NCBI GenBank assembly: GCA_009602735.1
Contig: WELA01001451.1
Coordinates: 118,680-162,809 of the forward strand
Reading direction: 5' to 3'
Origin: Mesotaenium endlicherianum
Lineage: Eukaryota > Streptophyta > Zygnematophyceae > Zygnematales > Mesotaeniaceae
Length of the DNA: 44,130 bases
The notes under the pieces were generated by a model. That model was not told the DNA's origin and made no database searches. It saw only the letters and a list, made by a program, of their open reading frames with translations. A program made the translations under genes and the position numbers. Of this stretch, positions 32,996 through 44,130 are shown piece by piece (the stretch's first letter is position 1; the number at the start of each line of letters is the position of its first letter).

Positions 32996-34238
32996 CTGAG
33001 AAAAGTGGACAGGCGCAGGCGCGGGGCCCATTTCCTTCAGGCCCCAATCCAGCGACTGTGTGAAGCTCCAGCCGACTGCAGGGCATGCCACACGAGACAC
33101 ACCATCTGCCAACATGAGGCTGCTGGCTCGCTGGCTGGCTGGCTGGCCTTGTAGACCTCAATATCAGACTGAACTACTAATGGCTGGCAGTGGCTTACGT
33201 GGTACCCCTCGTTTCAGAGGCTTCTCCCGCACCCCTCACACTCACAGCAGCCCTCGCACTCGCAGCGCCCCTTGCACTCGCAGCCCCCACAGTCGCAGCC
33301 ATCCAGTCTACAAGCAGGCAGGGAGGCAAGCTGCGCTGCACGTCAATGCACCAAGCACCTGGCTGCTTCAAACTATGCATGGACAACAGGAGCTGGCTGA
33401 GGGGAGACGCGCGTGTGTGCAAGTACAACTCCTCGTGCCCCTTCGGGACTATTAGCACCTGTCGATGCGAGTCCTTCAGGCATACAACTGAAAATGTTTG
33501 CAGACTGAGGGCTGATCGAGGGCCCCAAGCTTCTTGAGAACCTCAGGCTCGAGGGGAGCTTTGAAAGCAAGGAATTCATCCGCAGCTGCCAAAGCGGCCA
33601 GCGGCTAGCCTGAGGAGCTGACATGTAGAGAACCCCAGAAAAAAGCACCCAGGGAGCAGCAGCAGGCTGCATGGGGCAGGCGCTATAGCTCAACGCACGT
33701 TGCACGTGTACATGCGCGTGGGCACTCATTGCACGTGTACGTCCACGTGGCACTTGCCAGCTGGCAGCTTGCGGACCAGCTTGGCTGTTCCCTGAGAGAA
33801 GACTCTGACCGAGTGAGGGCGGAGGGCTGACAGAGGGGCCCCCCTCTCTTTGGAAGCCTCAGGGCACGTGGTGACGTGGCGCTCACCATCTGGCGGCTCA
33901 AGGATCAGCTTGGCTGCGCAGCGTCGCCCGAAGCGTTGACACATGGCGGGAGGGGTAGCCGAGGTCAAAGAAGTGGTACTTGAAGACCCTCACCAGCAGC
34001 TCGCCACATGGCGCGTCCTCGGAGGCGGCGGCGGACTTGCTGGCAGACGCGCCTGCAGCGCTTGTGGACAATAGACGAAAGCGTTTTTCCGCCTTAACAT
34101 TTCTGTAGCCACTTTCAACACTGCCAGCAAAGTCCCAGCCATCAGTGTAGGCTCATGGACTTTACGAATAAGAGTAGCAGCCTCAAGGCCTTTATAGCCA
34201 TGGCTCCCGGTACACTCTGCTCCACAGTCGCATATGCA

Positions 34239-34309
34239 CACTCTCCCTCCCTCCCTCCCTCCCTCCCTCCCTCCCTCTCTCCCTCCCTTCATCTCGCGCA
34301 CTCTAGCAN

Positions 34310-34374
<65 letters not shown>
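34239..34374. repeat. CCCT/CT simple repeat with a single n
   Basis: ccct repeats to about 34290, n at 34309, then uninterrupted (CT)n from about 34310 to 34373. The n suggests the repeat length is uncertain. Confidence 0.95.
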
Positions 34375-34376
<2 letters not shown>

Positions 34377-34386
34377 CAAGAAATGA

Positions 34387-34490
34387 GGCCAGTAGGAGGC
34401 CGATAGGGGCCAGTAGGGGCCAATAAGGGGCCAATAGGGGCCACTAGGGGCCATTAGGGGTCATTAGGGCCCAGCAGGGGCCAATGAGGG
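34387..34490. repeat. 10-11 bp minisatellite, unit near taggggccaa
   Basis: About ten degenerate copies of ggggcca(n)ta (ggccagtagg, ggccaatagg, ggccattagg and similar), directly after the CT repeat. Confidence 0.9.
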
Positions 34491-34813
34491 AGCGCAGCGC
34501 TACATGCCGAACTCTACACACCGTTTTTCCAAGTGCACACGGAGTTGGGAGCATCCGGGTGGCAACGGGGGGCACGCGCAGCTCTCCCTAGATTCCGTTG
34601 CTGACTGCCAGCTGGCATGCAGGCAGCCCTCGGCAGGCACACAAGTGGCACCGCAAACTCAGGAAGGGCAGATGCAAAGACCTCCAACCTCCATGCGCAC
34701 AGTGACGTGTGCAGGAGCCTACCAGGAGCGTCGACAGCCTTCAACTTCTGGCGCTCCTCTGGAGCACAGGCCAGCTCCTGAGCCTTCTGCTTGAGGGAGG
34801 GCCTCTGCTCCAT

Positions 34814-36452
34814 CCCGCTTAGGCACTGCTTCTAGCCCCAGGTAGCAGCCAGCCGGATGGCCTCAGGTCTATTCTGCCCCTCACCTCGCCCCACTCGAAC
34901 TTACGAGGCTGCCTGGACGATGCCGCCCGCAGCTGAAGTATCAGTGTCCAATGACAGCTACAGACCCCCACGGCGTGCACAGACAGGAAAGCGCAGGGGC
35001 AGAATATGAGAGGGAGCAGGTTATAAAAGGGTCTAGACAGCGTGCAATGCATCCATGCATGATAAATCCTGTGTGCCAGGTTGCGATGGAGGTCGAGTGG
35101 GAGAGAGGTGTGGGCAGATTCTTGAATGCAAGCTCCCTGCAACTAGCTGCCTCGTAAACTGAGGGGAGCAAATGGAAGACGCAAGAATACGGAAAGTAAG
35201 CAGAGCAAACAAATCACGTGGGCAGAGGACAGCCAGGCCGCTGTTCAGGTAGATGTTCTTCAAGAATGTTCTGCACACCTTTCCGAAAATTAAGGTCCTC
35301 TCATCGAAGAGCGGAACAGGCGGCAAGTTCCACATACTCTCACAAAGACGTTGTGAACGAAAAGTTACAGATGTCGGACCACGTACTCCTTTAGGGTTTT
35401 TTTACTAACCTTCATGCACGCGACTAAGTAGCAAACTTCTCCTTGCACGTGACATTTGTTCCAGCTTATGTGAAGTTTCTGAGTGTTTGTCGGCTCTTTC
35501 TAAGCAGCAAATCCCATCGCCATGAATATATGCGTCAGAGAAGTACTCACATAAAGAGAGTCCGGCTGGAGACCATAACCAATTGATGTAAGATGAATTG
35601 TTTGACAACATGCCCGGAGAGCAGATCACGAGGGTAGCGACATTTATCTACCCAGTGGCCCCATTTGGCCCGCATGACTTGACTTTCGACGAGTTCAACC
35701 TTGCTCAACCATCATGCGGTCGAGCTTATTCCATTTTTCATGTGGAGTTAGCTTACATGCACCGTCTACAACATGGAAGAAGGAAGTGACTAAAGCTGAA
35801 TTACAACTCGAGTTCTGTAGATACTGCAACTTCATTATCGACTATTATCAAGTCTTACATTCCTATTGCTTCATGTACTGTCTCAAATACTCGATTTGAC
35901 TGACATGCTCTCGAGCACTTTCGAGGGGCACAAGTTATAACGTTGACTATTTACTAGTCGATGAACAATATCATCAGCGTGTTTGCGTGCAAGAACGTCG
36001 AGAACGCGTCAGAAACGACCAACGACGTCGAACGGCGTCGCACTGTCCTGAAGGGGTCGCACTGCAAAATTTCGGCAGATGGTCAAAGAGTACAGCATGC
36101 GCAGGTGTCGACGGCACACGCCCTTCCTACCACTTCCTACTAGTTCATTGCAACTGATTGAAACGGTTCTACTCAACCTTATTTCCTACGGACCGTACCG
36201 TATTGCTACTAAACGCGCCAACCTGCGCCAACACGTCTGATTGAAGGTTGCCAAGGGGTTGCCAAATCCAGCCAAACTGATCAAATTGGAACCTAACTTG
36301 CAATACCTATTTCGACGGGGTTTGACTAGGTTACTTACAGAAGTAACTTTTTCTTACCTTCAAATATATCTCGTGCCTGTTCATCGCGTTTAGTTGCAAC
36401 TTTGCAGACCTTCTGTCTATTACTTGGGCAGCGGTATTGATATTTAATCATC
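34814..36452. other. Intergenic region upstream of the zinc-finger gene
   Basis: AT-rich, particularly from 35.3 kb on, with no recognisable gene on either strand. The promoter and 5' untranslated region of the zinc-finger gene should lie in the last few hundred bases. Confidence 0.5.
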
Positions 36453-39400
36453 ATGTATCAGGTGAGATGCTTTTAGAGGTATTTTTAAACTGCAGGCTGT
36501 GATTTTATTCGACGTTTTTAGCCAGTTTTATGCGCAGTAGTAGGAACGACTGCTTTCACCTGTTGTGGATTTTAGTTGCAGAGAGCATGTTCTCTAGAGG
36601 TTTCATGCCTTCACAAACATCCTCTTAAAGTGGAGCCAAGTGTTTACCCCTATCACTTGGTGGTGACTTGGTGTGATATATCTTCCAGGCAGCATCTTCT
36701 GACACTTTTGCGAATTCTCCCGGTCCGAAGAGAGCACGAACAGGTATGCAGCTTTTGCCATTCAGGCACATCGTCACGAATTTGTTGTATAGACTGACAC
36801 CATTTATTTGGATGAGGGACCATCCAAAAGTGTGTGAAGTTGTGGCACATGGGGAAGCTGCGATTGTTGCGAAGGAGTAGCAGAACTCGTTTGATGAAAT
36901 ATTATGATATCTGTGCGTTTGCGGCTGCAGCTGGTTCAAAGAATGAAGGGGATTGGACATGTCCCAACTGTGGGAATGTTAACTTTGCTTTCAGAATGAC
37001 CTGTAACATGAGAAAGTGCTCCACGCCTAAGCCTGGTGAAGGTGGACCTGTGAGTGCTTGTCCTTCCTACACTCCTGGTGACAAAGAGCAGATCCTTCAT
37101 GTTGACTTAGTGTGGTTCTTACTTGCACTAGAGTGTACTTCTTGTTCAAAATATAAAAAACTTGGAGTGGAAAACTTTCTGCTTTTATTTAGAGCCTTAA
37201 AAGTTATGTAGTTTGAATCTGCTGATTTTGCAACCCCAAGGATGCCTTGTGCCTTGGCTTCGTGTAGGTACCTGCCATGGGCCCTGGACTATACGAGCTT
37301 GCTCCATCTGCTCAATATGTTGGTGGCCCTGGCCCTGGTACACCCCAGGCTCTCCCCAACTACCAGCCTCAGCCAGCTTATGCTCCTCAGCAGATGCTGG
37401 TGGCTGCAGCAGCTCCTTATCAGACATCGGCACCTGTGTATCCTCCACAGGGTGCATATGTGCAGGCTCCAGCTCCTGGGATGATGAATGGAAGTGAGTG
37501 CCCTAACCCCAAGTCAACACCGTACTGCACCGCACCCCATTTGTACCGCTCGTTGTTTTTTCTTCTCTGCTCTCGGCCTGCTGGTAAGTGGTTGGCTGCA
37601 GTGTAAGTATCGTCAGGTCATGTTCCAAGTCTGTAGTACTTGGGGTGTGCTTCTAAGACAGCGTTGGTTTATGCTATACCAGCTGCTTCATATGACATGG
37701 CTGGTCAACAGTTCTACCAACAAGGCGCTTATGTCCTGACCACAGCCCCTGGCATTGGAGGTACGGCGCTTGTTGCGAAGCAATCTACCCTTGCATGTGC
37801 AGTGTCAGTCCGTCTCTCTCAGCTTGTTTTTTCCTGGCTCTTACTCTGTGAACTCACGCCTGTCCTCATTGATGTTAGCAGCGTGCCTGCTTTGCTTAAC
37901 TTATTGGGAAAGAGGGACTTCTCCTCTGTGAATTTGTGCTAGTTCTTTACTTTTGGAAGGGGGGGGGATTTGGGGGTGGAGAGGAAGAGTGTTTGTGGGG
38001 TGGGAAGGGCCATATATCAGTAACATTTTTTGCCAGGTAGTCTTGTAGTAGATATTACAGGGGTTTGGTATCTGCTTCCTTAGGGTTTCCTCTGAGAGGC
38101 CTGTTCCTGTGGTGTCCAATGTGGTGCAGGGCCATCGTACGGAGCTCCTGCCACCCTTGACTATGGCCTGGTTCGTGGCCCACCCCCCGTGAGTAGTTTA
38201 GATACATAACCCTATTATGTAATATAGCGGCATAAGCTCACCCTCGTTAGTAGTGCTTCCGTACCTTGAGGATCTTATTTGTATTTCAGTCAGCCACATA
38301 TGGTGGTGATTGTAAGCGCGAGTTCTATAGACCTCGTGTTGGACCTTGATAGTGAGCACATCGTCGCGAACTACATGCGTTGTCCATACGCCCTGCCTTG
38401 CCCTGGCCTACCGGGCCCAACTATCTCTTCTTGTCTCTCTTTTTCTGACGTGGAAGGGGTTGTTTGCTTTTGTGCTTTGCAGCAGCAGCAGCTGAATATC
38501 CAAAGCCAAGGCGGAAGTGCATTCCAAGGCTCCTCAGATGGCCCTCGCAAGCGCCGCGGAGGTGAGTTGGGCTGCGAAAATCAATTGTTTTTGTGCCGCC
38601 GCTTATTGGGGCCAGAAATGCATGCCTAACGATTGGCGAGCTCTGGTAGGTGAAGACTGGGAGCATGCACAGACTGGGCAGAGATCAGAAAGCACTGCCT
38701 CCTTCCCTTTGACATGTCTTCTGGGCTTGCTGCCTTCCAGGGGTGCTAGTGCTGATGCTTCGCTGATAGCGGTTCCGATGCCGGTGCCAATGCCAGTGCT
38801 GAGGTTCTATATGTGGTGGTGCGTGTTTTGGGGGCAGGGCCCGATGCCTCGGAGGGTGACTGGGTGTGCCCCAAGTGCGGCAACACCAACTTTGCGTTCC
38901 GCACGCTGTGCAACATGCGCAAGTGCAGCGAGCCCCGGCCTGCCCACCTGGGCCCGGCACCCCCCCAGCAGCAGCAGTTTCAGCAACAGCAGTCGCCCCA
39001 GGTATTCGCTAGAGCCTTCCCCCTTGCCCCCTCTCTTTCTGTCCCTCATCTGCCGTCCCCAGCCTTTCAATGCACATTTAACTTCTAACACCTGGGAATG
39101 CTCTTCCAGCTGTTCCTTTTGCTGTTGAAGACACGTCACATCCAGGGCTCGGCAAAAGAATGCGGTCCTGGTACATCAGCTGATTGCTTGTGTTTAATGG
39201 GTGGAGGCTGGTGTGCATATACCTGTTAGCCCTTCGGGATATGCTTGCCCTCTCTGGTCCTACGTCTCTGCTGCTGGCGTGCGCGTTGATTCTAGCTACC
39301 CGCCCCCTTTCTGTTGGAGAAGGTCCTGGTTGGGCTATCACTCCAATTGGAGAAGCTGACCCACTTGGGGTATGTGTCTCTTTGTATGTGTCGCACGCTT

Positions 39401-39907
39401 GGGAGGCGTTACAGTCACGGTACAATGGACCCACTCGCGCACCGGGTAAGCCATTCCTTCATCAAATCTGCTGCGCTGCACTCTGGCAGGATTCTTGATA
39501 GATGCATCTGCAGCAGAGTTGTGACCTCTGCAAGTTTCTTAGCTGAGTGTCTGTCGCGGTCTTTTTTTGCCTGAATTAAGCTCGGTCTCCTGAGAGATTC
39601 TTTCTAGAGTCTGGATTGCCTGCAGCTTGCTCCACTTCCCCAAGATGACGTTCTGATAGGCTGAGAAATGAAGTGACGAGGTGACAGGCTGACTGTTAGC
39701 GAGCTGACGAGCCGACTAATGACATTGCTTTCTGCTTCCATTGGACGGCTCTCGTATTGGATGGCAGCCGTTCCGCCGCCAGATGGCAGCTGGCCCTGCA
39801 GGGCGTGCGGCAACGTGAACTATCCATTCCGCACGCACTGCAATCGACGCAACTGCGGCGTGGAGAAGCCGTCAGACAGCGCAGCCCCCGGCACCGCTGT
39901 CGCCTAA
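36453..39907 (+). CDS. RanBP2-type zinc-finger RNA-binding protein with three fingers
   Basis: Exons 36453-36461 (ATG TAT CAG), 36689-36743, 36931-37049, 37268-37493, 37662-37760, 38130-38188, 38483-38561, 38838-39001 and a last exon from about 39768 to TAA at 39905-39907. Phases 0,1,0,1,1,0,1,0 match as far as 39001. One further exon of phase 0 to 1 between 39001 and 39768 is needed and was not fixed. The N terminus includes GPKRART, a basic likely nuclear signal. The fingers are GDWTCPNCGNVNFAFR, GDWVCPKCGNTNFAFR and GSWPCRACGNVNYPFR, each with a second Cys pair (CNMRKC, CNMRKC, CNRRNC). A Tyr/Pro/Gln/Ala-rich linker separates fingers 1 and 2. Finger order and the KRART start match remembered At1g67325. 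This finger class binds single-stranded RNA in ZRANB2-type proteins, so a splicing or mRNA role is likely but inferred. Confidence 0.9.
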
Positions 39908-42051
39908 AGGTACGTCTCTGGCCACTCTGCTTCTTTTCGTGCTCTCAGTGTCTTTCCTTACGCATTGGAATGCCGTACAGGTGTTGTGTGTTCAGCACTC
40001 CTTGTCTGCTTCTGCAGCTTAGTTAGCCAGGTTACCCAGGTTCAGTTTGGTACTGCATGCTTGTACACATATATACATGCAAGGTAATGCAGCGGTGACA
40101 GTGGAAGCGCGCCAGTGTAGTATATGAGGACAGTAAGGTGGGGGGCTGAGATTGATGTAACACTATGTTGTCGGTTTGGTTCCAGTGAGTTCTGTGCTCT
40201 GTTGCACAAATGAGGAGGTCCGGGCCAGGTTCGGGCAAGGTCGTCCGGAGTTTTTGCGTCGTCCGTCGTCTGGTTCCGTCGGGTGTCCCGTTCGAGCAGG
40301 AGTCGTCGCGTGCTGCCTCCTCCCAGTTCCCTCGTGGCTGGTTTGGCATGCTGTGATAGAGGAAGGAAGAGAGAACGAGACTAAGAAACACAGCTGGTGC
40401 AATCTGAAGGTCCTCCCCCTGTGATAAGTGGTAGTGGTGGTGGTGTTCCATGTGGTGGCTTATGCTTTTGGACCCACACATATCGTGCAAACATAGTCAG
40501 TGATTGTTGCCTCGTCTCACTTGGGCATACGCTGTTTTTTGTCGTTGGTTGCCTGGAGTAGCGGTTAGTGCGTTCTTACCAGTTTTGCACAAGTTGTAGC
40601 TCGTAAGTGTTGGAGGCATTGCCTGGTCCTTTGAGAATTTGAGAGCAAGCTGAAGTTGGTTTGGCTTTGAGAACATGTGTCAGAAAGTAATAGAGTTAGT
40701 CGTGCAGTTTTAGTTATCGTCCCACTGTGATGAGGCACAGCAGTTGAAGTTCTAGTCTGGCCCCTGTTCCACCTGTCTGCCTGTAGTTTTGTGCAAAGCT
40801 TGACTGTCAGCATTGATGTCAATTCTCTGTAAGAGTTGCCTGATGTAGGCAGCTCTGTGTCTCGGTTATGTCTGTGTTGTAACACATCATCCTACAAACA
40901 ATGCTTATGCGCGTGTGTAGCTATCATATAGTATTATTCCCGATGCCTGATTGCAAAGTTGTCATCAATCTTGTTGAGGAATATGGTCTAGCTACAAAGC
41001 TGCTACTATGTTGTCAAAAGTTGCACCTCAAGCGCATCCTGCAAAGTTGTCAATGTGCTGGACCTCAGTTTCTATTCAGTGGAAAATCAACATTAGGGCC
41101 TTCCAATGAGGCTATAGTTAAGTATGTCATTGTAGCTGTGTTGTGGAATAATGCGAAACGAGCATTGCAAGCTTTTGCTCAATAAGTATAGAGGAAGTCG
41201 CTTTCTCTTAGCTACAAACAGCAGAAGAGCAACTGCACTGTAAGTAGTCACCTAGTGTTATGCGGGGCTTTTAATGCAAGTACTATAGACATAGATTCGT
41301 TTAGACTGAAGCGTGAGGTGTAGGGTTGCGTGCATGCTTTTAGACTTTTCTGTAGGACATGCACAAAGTTCATGTTAGACAACTTTTGAGGTACCTACTT
41401 TTTGAGACCGACTTATGTCTGACCAAAAAAAAAGCCTTCAGGAACTGGGAATTCCTCATTGTGTTTGCAGTTACCAAGGCCTGCATGGTCAAGACAAACA
41501 GAGATGGTGTGATTGAAAAGAATTGTGTCTCGAAATCTCATTGATTTGGTCATTGCTTTGCGCTGCTGAGGAGGGCCCTTTCAATGCGTTGGCCAATCTG
41601 CTTCAAGTTGATGAATTTATAGTACGACATCTGAGACAATCAAACCTCTTGTGCTCTCTGTTGCATGAGCAAAAAGTGTGCTATGTGGCCCCTTATTGCG
41701 CACATCTACAACATGAGCGAATTACCAAAATACTACTCAGATTACTTTTGTATGTGAAATACGTCCTCAATCACAGTTCAGTGGTTAAATTGAAGGATGC
41801 GACATAATTGTAGACATGTATGGCCACAGTTTATCATTGCTGCTAGCCTTATGCTGATGAAGCTTGAACCTGTACATTTGGTCCACATATTTATTGGCAT
41901 CAATGTTGGCCAAACTCTCTATATGCCTATATACCTTTTCTACGCTAATTCACCTCTACCACCTTGGCTGCAAGAGTAAACAACGTGCACTCCTCAACGC
42001 TGCAACATACCACTACACCTGTACATAAACATATGAATTTGTCGTTGACTC
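39908..42051. other. 3' flank of the zinc-finger gene and convergent intergenic region
   Basis: A GT donor (gtacgt) follows the stop by four bases, so the 3' untranslated region may be spliced. Between about 41.3 and 42.0 kb there are AT-rich frames of 60-95 codons without recognisable motifs. The zinc-finger gene and the channel gene converge here, so both poly(A) sites should lie in this stretch. Confidence 0.45.
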
Positions 42052-43317
42052 TTATGCCAGGGCAGGCTGGTGGTCAGTGATCCAGCAGGCGCGGCCAAGC
42101 CCCGCAAAAACTTCGTACCCAATGGGCGCCCCTTGCAGCACCTGCTCGATGTTGCCCCGCCCCTGAACAAAGAACCCGTCGAGGCCCCGCTCCTGGGGCG
42201 CCCCCACCAGCATCTCCAGGCCGTACTTTGCAAACACCACCAGGAAGGCCACGAGCACCACCAGCATCTGCAGCTTGCCGGGCTCCCCGCGGAACCAGAA
42301 GAAGAGCACCATGATGCCGACGTACGCGCACAGCAGCGCGCGCATCACGCGCGTCACGGTGCCCATCACCTTGCCATCTGTCGCGATGCGGCGCAGGCTG
42401 CCTTTGTATACATACAGGAAGTTGTACTTGTCAACACAGTAGCGGTAGAAGAAGAAGAAGGCCCCTGCCGGCAGCACCAGCGGCGCCACCGTGCAGTACA
42501 TGAGCGCCATGGCCAGCGCCGTGAGGTTGTACGAGTGGTACTGCGGGAAGTCAAACGCGTCTCGCCCCATCTTGTCGTCCACCAGCGGGGCGGGCGGCGG
42601 AGGGAACTGCGTCAGGTCTCGCTCGTGGCCGGGCGGCCCCAAGTTCATATACCCGAGCGCCGACAGGCCCTCCTCGTCCTCCGAGCCTGCAGAGGGGCTG
42701 CGCGGCAGGGAGACAGCGCCACCTGTCTCCAGTGAGAGCGGAAGCCCGCCCCTGCTGCTCATCATGACCGCCGCCAAATGGTCCTTCCCTCTGTCTGAAA
42801 CTATGGCGGCTGCGCCGCCGCCAAAGTTGCTCACAGACTGCGAAGCGCTGCTGCTCACCGTCTCGTCAAGGCTGCTAGAGTCGTCGAATCTCCCCAGCCC
42901 CATCCCCATCCCCATCCCCATCCCCATCCCCATCGCCCCCCTCCCTGCAAGCGCCGCTCCCCCCGCCCCCGTCCCCGCCCCCGCCCTTTGCCCCGTCCCC
43001 GCCCCCGCCCCCCCCGCTGCTGCTGGCGCCAGGCGCTCGTCAGCCGCGAAGGCGGAGGAGGGGAGCAGAGCCGCTGCGGAGCTCTCCTTCATCATGCGAT
43101 ACTTCTGCTTCAGCCAGGAGAGCGGGGAGAGGAGGTCCATGGAGACGCCGAGCAGCGAGCTGGTGATGAGGAAGGCGAGCGCGGAGAGGGAGGAGCTCCC
43201 GATGAACGTCGTGTTAAGCCAGTGCTCCACGCCCTCGCACCCGCCGCCGGGGCCGGGGTCGGCGTAGCACCGCCCGAAATGCAAGATGGCCGACTGCAGC
43301 GTCGTCTCCACAAACGT
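42052..43317 (-). CDS. OSCA/TMEM63-family mechanosensitive cation channel, C-terminal exon (partial gene)
   Basis: The exon starts after a gcag acceptor at 43318-43320 (TFVETTLQSAILHFG) and ends at TAA (42054-42052), encoding 421 residues. Membrane segments include TTFIGSSSLSALAFLITSSL, then after a long insert LTALAMALMYCTVAPLVLPA and GAFFFFYRYCVDKYNFLYVY, and two more (LLCAYVGIMVLFFWF; LQMLVVLVAFLVVFAKYG). The TxxPLVLPxG...YxVDKYNFLY pattern is typical of the RSN1_7TM pore region of TMEM63/OSCA channels, which conduct cations on membrane stretch. A low-complexity insert of about 175 residues (Gly/Ala-rich, then (MG)n, then Ser-rich) sits between the first segment and the next. Upstream exons are not identified; a hydrophobic frame at about 43640-43550 (VVYLLFFGFASLL) is only a possibility. 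Confidence 0.82.
   Translation of the reverse strand, partial: TFVETTLQSAILHFGRCYADPGPGGGCEGVEHWLNTTFIGSSSLSALAFLITSSLLGVSMDLLSPLSWLKQKYRMMKESSAAALLPSSAFAADERLAPAAAGGAGAGTGQRAGAGTGAGGAALAGRGAMGMGMGMGMGMGLGRFDDSSSLDETVSSSASQSVSNFGGGAAAIVSDRGKDHLAAVMMSSRGGLPLSLETGGAVSLPRSPSAGSEDEEGLSALGYMNLGPPGHERDLTQFPPPPAPLVDDKMGRDAFDFPQYHSYNLTALAMALMYCTVAPLVLPAGAFFFFYRYCVDKYNFLYVYKGSLRRIATDGKVMGTVTRVMRALLCAYVGIMVLFFWFRGEPGKLQMLVVLVAFLVVFAKYGLEMLVGAPQERGLDGFFVQGRGNIEQVLQGAPIGYEVFAGLGRACWITDHQPALA
42898..42935 (-). repeat. Hexamer repeat ccccat encoding (MG)n
   Basis: Six copies of ccccat on the plus strand give the MGMGMG run in the channel insert. Flanking GCCCCC-rich repeats (about 42955-43020) encode the Gly/Ala-rich part. 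Confidence 0.95.
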
Positions 43318-44130
43318 CTGCCGCAGTGCAGGCGGCAGGCAGGCGCGGGGGAGAGCCAGAGAGGGCCAGTGGGAGCCGAGGGGAGCCGGAGAGTGAGCAA
43401 AAAAGTAGAGTGTACTGTGTCTGCGGCTGAGCAGATGATTGGGACAGAAGGAGCCCTCACACCCCCCCCCCCCGTGAGATTGAACAGGTAGGTGCATGCA
43501 TAGACAAGATGCGCGCCGAAGCTTCTGGCACGATGCAGCCGCCCCTCTGAAAGCTCTTCTGCCGCAGGTCTGCTTGCAGTCGACTCAGAAGGCTCGCAAA
43601 CCCGAAGAAGAGAAGATAGACGACTGTGTGAGCGTATATCCGCGTGCGTATCCTACGTATTGCACGTATCCTAAGTGCGGGACCTGAGTGCATGCACCTG
43701 GCCACCGATGGATGCGGCCAGAGCTCCACCTCGGTGTGCAAACACGGCTTTTCCGCTGACAAGGGACATGGATCTGGAGCACTCAGAGATTCAGAAGATT
43801 GTCGCCAAATGGCAGCATGACAGCCACTGAGCGCTGCATATGATGCACACTCAGGCCGATAAGCTTGCTTAAACATCGGCGTGGCAAGTGCCAAGGGGAT
43901 GCATAGAGTATATATTCGCGAGCCGACGACCTTGCCGAGCTAGCAGCAGCGTGACAGCCGCTAAGGCCAATACATTCTCAAACCTTCCTGAGGGCCAACG
44001 CATGCGCTATATGGCGATCCAGAGAGCTGCACAGAGGATGTAGACATCAAAAGCAAGAAGTAGTTGGAGAGGGAGAGGGGGAGAGGCAGGGGGGGGGAGA
44101 GGAGAAGAGGGAGAAAGAGAGGGAGGGAGG
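43318..44130. other. 5' intron or upstream part of the channel gene, no exon fixed
   Basis: Contains a C-run at about 43460-43473 and a purine-rich GA/GGGA tract at the window end (about 44062-44130). Earlier exons of the channel may lie here or beyond the window. Confidence 0.4.

Larger units (their letters stand above)
32996..34813 (-). pseudogene. Decayed third copy of the DRM UBA exons
   Basis: Three pieces on the minus strand match DRM exon types. (1) 34813-34723 starts MEQRPSLKQKAQELACAPEE and ends in phase 1 at gtaggc, like exon 1 (VEQRASLAQRIAEVG). (2) 34052-33887 enters in phase 1 after ctgcag, reads EDAPCGELL and FFDLGYPSR, then is homologous only in another frame (MCQRFGRRCAAKLI, compare [14 protein letters not shown]), so it carries a 1-base frameshift. 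It exits at gtgagc. (3) 33075-32996 is exactly 80 bases, phase 1 to 0 (GWSFTQSLDWGLKEMG), the same length as exon 8, followed by a GA tract and a GT/GC microsatellite. No catalytic domain is found nearby. Piece 1 is the weakest match. Confidence 0.65.

Noticed and set aside
38290..38311. 22-base mini-exon in the zinc-finger gene (SATYGGD)
   Set aside because: It has good-looking splice sites but ends in phase 1, whereas the next clear exon enters in phase 0; joining 38188 directly to 38483 keeps the frame.
42070..43267. Plus-strand frames of 221 and 258 codons near the window end
   Set aside because: They are antisense to the channel exon, His/Arg/Pro-rich and without recognisable domains.

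Overview
This is nuclear DNA of a green-lineage eukaryote, probably an alga. It has GT-AG introns, long intronic microsatellites, scattered homopolymers and assembly gaps (runs of n). Three gene families point to the green lineage: a DRM-type (motif-rearranged) cytosine DNA methyltransferase, a three-finger RanBP2-type zinc-finger protein that resembles Arabidopsis At1g67325 from memory, and a WBP2/GRAM-like protein that resembles At5g11680 from memory. The species cannot be fixed from the window.

Layout. 1-5.2 kb is AT-rich and non-coding, with a tandem hairpin repeat at 3331-3780. 5.3-23.4 kb is a large imperfect inverted repeat. Its left arm (5298-12450, + strand) and right arm (23426-14377, - strand) each carry a multi-exon DRM methyltransferase gene. 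The two genes are tail to tail and separated by a spacer of about 1.9 kb. The right copy is open wherever it can be read: nine exons in consistent phase, with one exon interrupted by a 373-n gap. The left copy is broken in three ways: it lacks exon 3, has an in-frame stop in the catalytic exon, and has a frameshift near the C terminus. 26.25-30.74 kb (+) is a five-exon WBP2-like gene. 33.0-34.8 kb (-) is a decayed fragment of the same UBA exons as the methyltransferase. 36.45-39.91 kb (+) is the zinc-finger gene. 42.05-43.32 kb (-) is the last exon of an OSCA/TMEM63-type mechanosensitive channel, whose 5' part lies beyond or near the window edge.

The methyltransferase is the centre of interest. 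Its N-terminal half is three UBA domains. Each is split by a phase-1 intron at the same place, and they are joined by Gly/Pro-rich linker exons, so the gene grew by duplicating a three-exon, frame-neutral cassette (linker 0-1, UBA helices 1-2 1-1, UBA helix 3 1-0). A GT/CA microsatellite lies just downstream of the splice donor of every helix-3 exon of cassettes 1 and 2 in both arms, and also in the decayed third locus. The arms differ patchily: about 98% identical in part of intron 4 but only about 75% in a sampled part of the catalytic exon, which suggests gene conversion. A tail-to-tail inverted repeat of a de novo methyltransferase gene could produce double-stranded RNA against itself. That is a hypothesis, and it can be tested with small-RNA and methylome data.

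All exon boundaries were derived by eye from frame, splice dinucleotides and comparison between the arms or with remembered family members. No alignment or database search was run.
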